Assembly: GCA_017527075.1 (NCBI GenBank)
Contig: JAFXQM010000024.1
Span: 62,001 to 126,000, forward strand
DNA length: 64,000 bases
Reading direction: 5' to 3'
DNA from: Selenomonadaceae bacterium
GTDB lineage: Bacteria; Bacillota; Negativicutes; Selenomonadales; Selenomonadaceae
In this document: in pieces, positions 58,391-64,000 of the stretch
Layout of the letters: each line of letters begins with the position of its first letter
Position numbering within the stretch: the first letter of the stretch is position 1
The notes under the pieces: model-generated
Seen by the model: only the letters and a program-made list of their open reading frames with translations
Told to the model about the DNA's origin: nothing
Database searches by the model: none
Program-made: the position numbers and the translations under genes

Positions 58391-60961
58391 ATGCCGTTAA
58401 TTGATGCAGGTTCAACGGGCATAAGACCGATAGACCGACAGCGGCCGACCGATAACTTAGACCGAGTGCGGCGACGCGACGAAGGCTCAGGTGCTTTCCG
58501 ACCGCAGACCACTGTCAATTTGAAAACAGCCATTCAAGACTTGGCGGCGACGCTCGGCAAAATCGGCACGGAAGAGAAGCAAGGACTTCAAAAAATGCCG
58601 CGCGAAGTCGGAGACGTCGTAAAAAATATTTTGAGGCAATCGCTCTCTCTTGAGGCGACGCTCGGCAAAGGAATCGGCAGCACCGTCGAAAGCCAACGCT
58701 TCTCGATGGATCAGCTCATGCTTTTTTCGCGAATGCTTTTGCAAATCGGAACGCTCGCCGAAAAAGGTTACTCGATGAAGTTGAGCGAGGACACGCAGGC
58801 TTTGATGACAAATTTAAAGAGCGCGATAATCGCTCAGGAGGGCGGCGACGAACTCGAACCGATTTTGATAACCAAGGCGGCGTTTGAATTGGTCGACGCA
58901 AAAACCGCCGAGCAATTGCCGCAAGCCCTTTACGAAATTTTATCGCAGCTGGCGAATCCGACAGTTATCCCGCAGCAGCAGCCGTCCGAGAGCATGGAAT
59001 TTTTAAAGCAGCTGGTCAGATATTTCATGCCGCGCCCCGAAGTCGATAACTTGGTGCCGGAAAAGCCGCAGCCTCTTCCTCAGCAGGAACAGCCGCTCAC
59101 TCAGCAGGAGCAGCCGGCTCAGCCGAACGCCGCGAATCAAAAATTTTTGGATAACATGTTCAGAAATTTCGGCGGGAAATTTGCTCAGCAAACTCAAGAG
59201 CAGCCGACGCAATTCAATCAGCCGAACGCTCAAGGGCAGCCGACGCAATTCAATCAGCCGAACGCTCAAGGGCAACCGACGCAATTCAATCAGCCGAACG
59301 CTCAAGGGCAGCCGACGCAATTCAATCAGCAGAATACTCAAGGACAACCGACTCAATTCACTCAGCCGAATGCTCAAGGTCAGGCGACGCAATTCACTCA
59401 GCCGAACGCTCAAGGGCAGACTCAATTCACTCAGCCGAACGCTCAAGGGCAGGCGACGCAATTCAATCAGCCGAATGCTCAAGGGCAACCGACTCAATTC
59501 AATCAACCGAATGCTCAAGGGCAGACTCAATTCAATCAGTCGAATGTTCAAGGCCAGCAGACTCAATTTAATCAGCCACAAGCTCAAGGGCCGACTCAAT
59601 TCAATCAGCCGAATGCTCAAGGCCAAGCGACTCAATTCAATCAGCCGCAAGCTCAAGGCCAGCCGACTCAATTCACTCAGCCGAATGCTCAAGGTCAGCA
59701 TACTCAATTCACTCAGCCGCAAGCTCAAGGGCAGACTCAATTCACTCAGCCGAATGTTCAAGGACAGCCGACTCAATTCAATCAGCCGAACGCTCAAGGT
59801 CAGCCCGCGCAATTCACTCAGCCGCAAGCTCAAGGCCAGCCGACGCAATTCAATCAGCCGAATGCGCAAGGGCAGCCGACTCAATTCAATCAGCCGCAAG
59901 CTCAAGGTCAGCCGACGCAATTCAATCAACCGAATGCGCAGGGGCAAGCTCAATTTAATCAGCCGAATGCTCAGGGACAAGCGAATCAGTTCACTCAGCC
60001 GAACGCTCAAGGGCAGGCGACGCAATTCAATCAGCCGAATGCTCAAGGGCAAGCTCAATCGACGCGACCGACCGCGCAAACGATGGAATTCGACCCGGAA
60101 ATCCCGCGCATGCGCCGCAGCCGCATAAAGCCCAAGCACGTCAGCGAGGACTTCATCAATCGCCAGGAAGAACTGCGCATGCAAATGGAAATGGCAAAGA
60201 ACGCCATGCTCAAGCAAAACATGCAGAACACGCCGCAGACAAACGACTCAATGAAAAATCTGGCGAAGTTCCTCCTGCACAGCCCCGACACCACTCCGCG
60301 CGACGCCGCTCTGCTCCAAAATTTCGTGAACAACTCGCAGCGGATGATGCCCGAAGCCGAAGCGCGTCACTTGCAAAATCTTTTGCGCCTGTGCCAAAAC
60401 AATATCCCGCTCACCGTCCGCCAAGCCGCCGTTCAACAAAATCTCCCCGACCTGCCGCGGCTTTGGGCTTTCATGCAGATGTGCGACATGGCAAACGTCA
60501 CGTCGAAGATGAACTCGCGCGCCTTCAAACGAGCCGGCAAAGACGTGGCAGACTTCACGACCGCCATGCGCCACGCCATGAGCGCGGAAAATTCCGTCGT
60601 GCAAAATCAACGCTCCTTCCAGATGATGCTCCCGCTTTACATGGGCGAAAACGAGGCGAGCTACCCGACCTACCTCAACGTCTACGACGAGAACACCAAG
60701 GACGAGGAGACCGGCGAAGAAAAAAAAGAAACGTGGTTCCGAATCTGCGTGCTGACAGATTATATCGGAGCCGCCGAATTGGTTTTCCGCGTCTACGAGG
60801 AAACTCATTTGGATATGAGATTTTATTTCTCGCGAATCGACATCGCCGAAGAATTCAGGAGCACTTACCTTGATTCGTTGAGAAATTCTCTGAAGGACAC
60901 CGAGCTCAAAGTCGGAGAGGTTCGCGTGGGCGGCGTCGGCGAAAGAATGTTCAGCCTGTGA
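58391..60961 (+). CDS. FliK-like protein with 24 tandem 12-residue Q/N/P repeats
   Basis: The 856-residue protein has three parts. Residues 1-270 are helical (LKTAIQDLAATLGKIG; MDQLMLFSRMLLQIGTLAEK). About 272-560 hold 24 full copies and one degraded copy of a 12-residue unit, consensus QPTQFNQPNAQG, some copies being 11 long. Residues 575-856 end in a domain that resembles the hook-length control (Flg_hook) C-terminus: TDYIGAAELVFRVYEETHLD, then EFRSTYLDSLRNSL and LKVGEVRV. This suggests a hook-length-type ruler or a relative, but the assignment rests on pattern, not on a search. There are no cysteine-rich or signal features. GGGAG precedes the ATG. No other flagellar gene is adjacent. Confidence 0.7.
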   Translation: MPLIDAGSTGIRPIDRQRPTDNLDRVRRRDEGSGAFRPQTTVNLKTAIQDLAATLGKIGTEEKQGLQKMPREVGDVVKNILRQSLSLEATLGKGIGSTVESQRFSMDQLMLFSRMLLQIGTLAEKGYSMKLSEDTQALMTNLKSAIIAQEGGDELEPILITKAAFELVDAKTAEQLPQALYEILSQLANPTVIPQQQPSESMEFLKQLVRYFMPRPEVDNLVPEKPQPLPQQEQPLTQQEQPAQPNAANQKFLDNMFRNFGGKFAQQTQEQPTQFNQPNAQGQPTQFNQPNAQGQPTQFNQPNAQGQPTQFNQQNTQGQPTQFTQPNAQGQATQFTQPNAQGQTQFTQPNAQGQATQFNQPNAQGQPTQFNQPNAQGQTQFNQSNVQGQQTQFNQPQAQGPTQFNQPNAQGQATQFNQPQAQGQPTQFTQPNAQGQHTQFTQPQAQGQTQFTQPNVQGQPTQFNQPNAQGQPAQFTQPQAQGQPTQFNQPNAQGQPTQFNQPQAQGQPTQFNQPNAQGQAQFNQPNAQGQANQFTQPNAQGQATQFNQPNAQGQAQSTRPTAQTMEFDPEIPRMRRSRIKPKHVSEDFINRQEELRMQMEMAKNAMLKQNMQNTPQTNDSMKNLAKFLLHSPDTTPRDAALLQNFVNNSQRMMPEAEARHLQNLLRLCQNNIPLTVRQAAVQQNLPDLPRLWAFMQMCDMANVTSKMNSRAFKRAGKDVADFTTAMRHAMSAENSVVQNQRSFQMMLPLYMGENEASYPTYLNVYDENTKDEETGEEKKETWFRICVLTDYIGAAELVFRVYEETHLDMRFYFSRIDIAEEFRSTYLDSLRNSLKDTELKVGEVRVGGVGERMFSL

Positions 60962-60972
60962 TTAAAGCCGCG

Positions 60973-61001
60973 TTGAATTTTTTCCGCCGGCATGATAACA
61001 T
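60973..61001 (+). promoter_or_regulatory. Promoter of ileS
   Basis: TTGAAT (60973-60978), 17 bases, TAACAT (60996-61001). Only about 25 bases remain before the ribosome binding site, which leaves no room for a T-box leader. Confidence 0.6.
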
Positions 61002-61031
61002 TGCGCCACGAACAAAGGAGGAATTTTATAA

Positions 61032-64000
61032 ATGCTTTATCGCAAGGTCGACACCAATTTGAACTTCGCGAGCCGCGAGAAGGAAGTCGAAAATTTTTGG
61101 GCGGAGAACAACATCGCGCAAAAGGCAATCGACAATCGCGCGGGCTGTGAAGGTTATACTTTTTATGACGGACCGCCCACGGCGAACGGTCAGCCGCATA
61201 TCGGTCACGTGCTCACTCGCGTCATCAAAGATTTGTTCCCGCGTTATCATTCCATGAAGGGACAGCGAGTCATGCGCAAGGCGGGCTGGGACACGCACGG
61301 CTTGCCCGTCGAGCTGGAGGTCGAAAAGCTCATCGGCATTAACGGCAAGGAACAAATCGAGGCTTACGGCATGGAGCCCTTCATAAAAAAATGCCGCGAG
61401 TCCGTTTGGAAATATAAAACCATGTGGGAAGAGTTCAGCGGCGTCGTCGGCTTCTGGGCGGACATGGAGCACCCGTACATCACTTACGAAAACGATTACA
61501 TTGAATCGGAGTGGTGGGCACTCAAAAAAATTTGGGACAGAGGGCTGCTTTACAAAGGCCACAAGGTCGTGCCGTATTGTCCGCGCTGCGGGACGCCGCT
61601 TTCCAGTCACGAGGTCGCACTCGGTTACAAAGACGTAAAGGAACGTTCGGCCGTCGTCAAGTTCAAAGTCGTGGGCGAGGACGCTTACTTCCTGGCGTGG
61701 ACGACGACGCCTTGGACGCTGCCTTCAAACCTGTGCCTGTGCGTCAATCCCAAGGTCGATTACGTTAAGATTCAAGTCGGCGACACCGTTTACATTTTGG
61801 CGGAGGCTTTGGTCGATAAAGTTTTCGAGGGCGTCGAGGGCGACAGAAAAATTTTGGCACGGTACAAGGGCGCGGAGCTTGAGTATAAAAAATATGAGCC
61901 GCTTTATCCGTTCGCCGATGAAATTGTCAAACGTTCGGGCAAGGCGGCGCATTACGTCACCTGCGACGATTATGTCACGACCGAGGACGGCACGGGCATT
62001 GTCCACTGCGCGCCGGCTTTCGGCGAGGACGATAACCGCGTCTGCCGCAAGTATGACATTCCGTTCGTGCAGTTCGTCGACGGCAAGGGCAACATGACGG
62101 CCGAAACTTATTGGGCGGGAACTTTCGTCAAGGACGCCGACCCGCTGATTCTCAAAGACTTAAAAGTTTCCGGCAAACTTTTCAAAGCCCCGCCGTTCGA
62201 GCACAGTTATCCGCACTGCTGGCGTTGCGACACGCCGCTGATTTATTACGCGCGCGAGTCTTGGTTCATAAAGATGACGGCGGTCAAGGATGATTTGCTT
62301 GCCAACAACGCGAAGGTAAATTGGATTCCGCCGACGATTGGCAAAGGACGCTTCGGCGACTGGCTGGAGCATGTGCAAGACTGGGGCATCAGCCGCAACC
62401 GTTACTGGGGCACGCCGCTCAATATTTGGGAGTGCGAGTGCGGTCATCAACATTCCGTCGGCTCAATCGAGGAGCTGAAAAAACTTTCGACGAATTGCCC
62501 GGACGAAATTGAACTCCACCGCCCGTATATCGACAAGGTGACTTTCCCCTGCCCGAAGTGCGGAAAGGAAATGCACCGCGTCCCCGAAGTCATTGACTGC
62601 TGGTTTGATTCGGGCGCGATGCCTTTTGCTCAGTGGCATTATCCTTTCGAGAACAAAGAAATTTTTGAGGCGAATTTCCCCGCCGACTTCATCAGCGAGG
62701 CCGTCGACCAAACGCGCGGATGGTTTTATTCGCTCATGGCAATTTCCACGCTCATCTTCAACGACACGTCTTTCAAAAATTGTATCGTGCTCGGTTTGGT
62801 TTTGGACAAAGACGGGCAGAAAATGTCCAAGTCAAAAGGAAATGCCGTCGCGCCCATGGAAACTCTCGCCAAGCACGGAGCCGACGCAATTCGCTGGTAC
62901 TTCTACGAAAATTCCGCGCCCTGGTTGCCGAATCGTTTCCACGACGGAGCCGTCACCGAAGGTCAAAGAAAATTCCTCGGCACGCTCTGGAACACTTACG
63001 CCTTCTTCGTGCTGTACGCGAACATCGACGACTTCGACGCGACGAAATATAAACTCGAATACGAAAAACTTTCCGTCATGGACAAGTGGCTGCTCTCTCG
63101 GCTCAACACCATGGTTAAGACCGTCGACGACGCGCTGACAAATTACAAAGTCCCCGAATCTGCTCGCGCGTTGCAAGATTTCGTCGACGAGATGAGCAAC
63201 TGGTACGTCCGCAGGAGCCGCGCGCGTTTTTGGGCGAAGGGCATGGAGCAGGACAAGATTAACGCTTACATGACGCTGTACACCGCGCTGGTCACCTTGG
63301 CGAAGGCCGCCGCGCCCATGGTCCCGTTCATCACGGAAAATATTTATCGGAACTTGGTTTGCTCAATCGACAAGGCCGCGCCCGAAAGCGTCCACCTTTG
63401 CGATTATCCGACAGCCGACGAAAAATTTATCGACGCCGCGCTGGAGAAAAATATGGACGCCGTTTTGAAAATCGTCGTGCTGGGTCGTGCCGCGCGCAAT
63501 GCTTCCAACATCAAAAACCGTCAGCCCGTCGCGAACATGTTCGTTAAGGCGGAGGCGTTGCCCGAATTTTTCGTGGAGATTATCGAGGACGAATTGAACG
63601 TCAAGAAGGTTGAGTTCCGCAGCGACATGGGCGAATTCATCCGTTACAACTTCAAGCCCAACTTCCGCGTGCTCGGCAAGAAGGTCGGCAAGCGCATGGG
63701 CGAAGTTCAAAAATCTTTGGCGACACTCGACGGAGCCGCCGCCAAGCTTGAGCTCGACAAGACCGGCGAATTGAAACTCGGCGACATAACTTTGACGGCG
63801 GAGGACATCGAAATTATCATCACGCAGAGCGAAGGCTTCAACTGCCAGAGCGAAGGCGACGTTTCCATTGCCCTGTCCACCACGCTGACGCCCGCGCTGA
63901 TTGAAGAAGGTTTCGTCCGCGAAGTCATCAGCAAGGTGCAAGTCATGCGCCGCGAGAGTGATTTTGAAGTCACCGACAGGATAAAAATTTTCGTGGCTGG
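61032..64000 (+). CDS. ileS: Isoleucine-tRNA ligase, 5' part
   Basis: A class I synthetase that charges tRNA-Ile, cut by the right window edge after about 989 residues. The HIGH motif is in DGPPTANGQPHIGHVLTRVI (near residue 47), the editing domain has TTTPWTLPSNLCLCV and GTGIVHCAPAFGEDD, and KMSKS is in GQKMSKSKGNAVAPM. The layout is that of the IleS type with an extended C-terminal domain. AAAGGAGG lies nine bases before the ATG. Confidence 0.95.
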   Translation, partial: MLYRKVDTNLNFASREKEVENFWAENNIAQKAIDNRAGCEGYTFYDGPPTANGQPHIGHVLTRVIKDLFPRYHSMKGQRVMRKAGWDTHGLPVELEVEKLIGINGKEQIEAYGMEPFIKKCRESVWKYKTMWEEFSGVVGFWADMEHPYITYENDYIESEWWALKKIWDRGLLYKGHKVVPYCPRCGTPLSSHEVALGYKDVKERSAVVKFKVVGEDAYFLAWTTTPWTLPSNLCLCVNPKVDYVKIQVGDTVYILAEALVDKVFEGVEGDRKILARYKGAELEYKKYEPLYPFADEIVKRSGKAAHYVTCDDYVTTEDGTGIVHCAPAFGEDDNRVCRKYDIPFVQFVDGKGNMTAETYWAGTFVKDADPLILKDLKVSGKLFKAPPFEHSYPHCWRCDTPLIYYARESWFIKMTAVKDDLLANNAKVNWIPPTIGKGRFGDWLEHVQDWGISRNRYWGTPLNIWECECGHQHSVGSIEELKKLSTNCPDEIELHRPYIDKVTFPCPKCGKEMHRVPEVIDCWFDSGAMPFAQWHYPFENKEIFEANFPADFISEAVDQTRGWFYSLMAISTLIFNDTSFKNCIVLGLVLDKDGQKMSKSKGNAVAPMETLAKHGADAIRWYFYENSAPWLPNRFHDGAVTEGQRKFLGTLWNTYAFFVLYANIDDFDATKYKLEYEKLSVMDKWLLSRLNTMVKTVDDALTNYKVPESARALQDFVDEMSNWYVRRSRARFWAKGMEQDKINAYMTLYTALVTLAKAAAPMVPFITENIYRNLVCSIDKAAPESVHLCDYPTADEKFIDAALEKNMDAVLKIVVLGRAARNASNIKNRQPVANMFVKAEALPEFFVEIIEDELNVKKVEFRSDMGEFIRYNFKPNFRVLGKKVGKRMGEVQKSLATLDGAAAKLELDKTGELKLGDITLTAEDIEIIITQSEGFNCQSEGDVSIALSTTLTPALIEEGFVREVISKVQVMRRESDFEVTDRIKIFVA

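Noticed and set aside
59003..60217. 404-residue minus-strand frame rich in Leu-Ser-Arg
   Set aside because: It is the reverse reading of the 36-bp repeats of the FliK-like gene and has no ribosome binding site or family likeness.

Overview
The window looks like chromosomal DNA of a flagellated, anaerobic, diderm Firmicute of the Negativicutes, most likely near Selenomonas; this placement is inferred from gene content only. Firmicute-type genes (RNase J, HemZ, a SpoVB-like flippase, the radical-SAM family TIGR03960) lie beside genes expected of a cell with an outer membrane and LPS (GT9 and WaaE-like GT2 glycosyltransferases, a VirK/YbjX protein, a large RTX protein). NrfHA nitrite reductase, rubrerythrins and a Fur regulator fit an anaerobe that meets nitrite and oxygen. 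No prophage, insertion sequence, rRNA operon or CRISPR array was seen.

Layout. 1-1933: end of a flagellar filament-assembly operon (fliD-fliS-fliT-like). 2261-6844 (minus): isoprenoid genes ispD and ispF with a Nudix hydrolase, cysE, a HAD phosphatase and class II aldolase. 7048-11874 (minus): a 1608-residue VWA/RTX protein. 12056-17937 (minus): DUF47, TrkA, radical SAM, ATP-grasp and LarE. 17938-21196 (minus): a secreted duplicated protein and an oxidative-stress pair (a frameshifted Tat-type metallo-beta-lactamase/rubredoxin fusion and a sensor/double rubrerythrin/triple rubredoxin protein). 21300-24122 (minus): FkbM methyltransferase, RmlA, a 39-bp tandem array and Ndk. 24184-32075: AEC transporter, recG, a secreted protein, tRNA-Ser, an SRP-RNA-like transcript, aldehyde dehydrogenase, SDR and a lipid glycosyltransferase. 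32118-34564 (minus): a fused HpaII-like methyltransferase/endonuclease with its Vsr. 34712-39182: cytochrome c maturation (CcmE, CcmF) followed by NrfH and NrfA. 39255-43056: cupin, metallo-hydrolase, flippase and lipid kinase. 43275-48073 (minus): a tightly overlapping fur-hemZ-TIGR02452-phzF-hisS operon. 48228-52791 (minus): LPS-type glycosyltransferases. 53000-64000: RNase J, rplM-rpsI, an SGNH esterase, a VWA protein and its neighbour, a FliK-like repeat protein, and ileS cut by the window edge.

The window is rich in repeats. There are four copies of an intergenic hairpin element whose stem sequences differ yet stay fully paired, five loci of a 7-bp TTAGGAR minisatellite (one inside a gene), a 39-bp tandem array, a 98-bp tandem duplication, and many AAAATTTT words, several directly before ribosome binding sites. 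Two G10/C10 homopolymers sit inside genes (the restriction enzyme and the ATP-grasp enzyme) and may be phase-variable. The best candidates for new biology are the hairpin element family, the CCGG-type fusion restriction system with a possible methylation-sensitive operator, the multi-domain rubrerythrin, and the two large repeat proteins.
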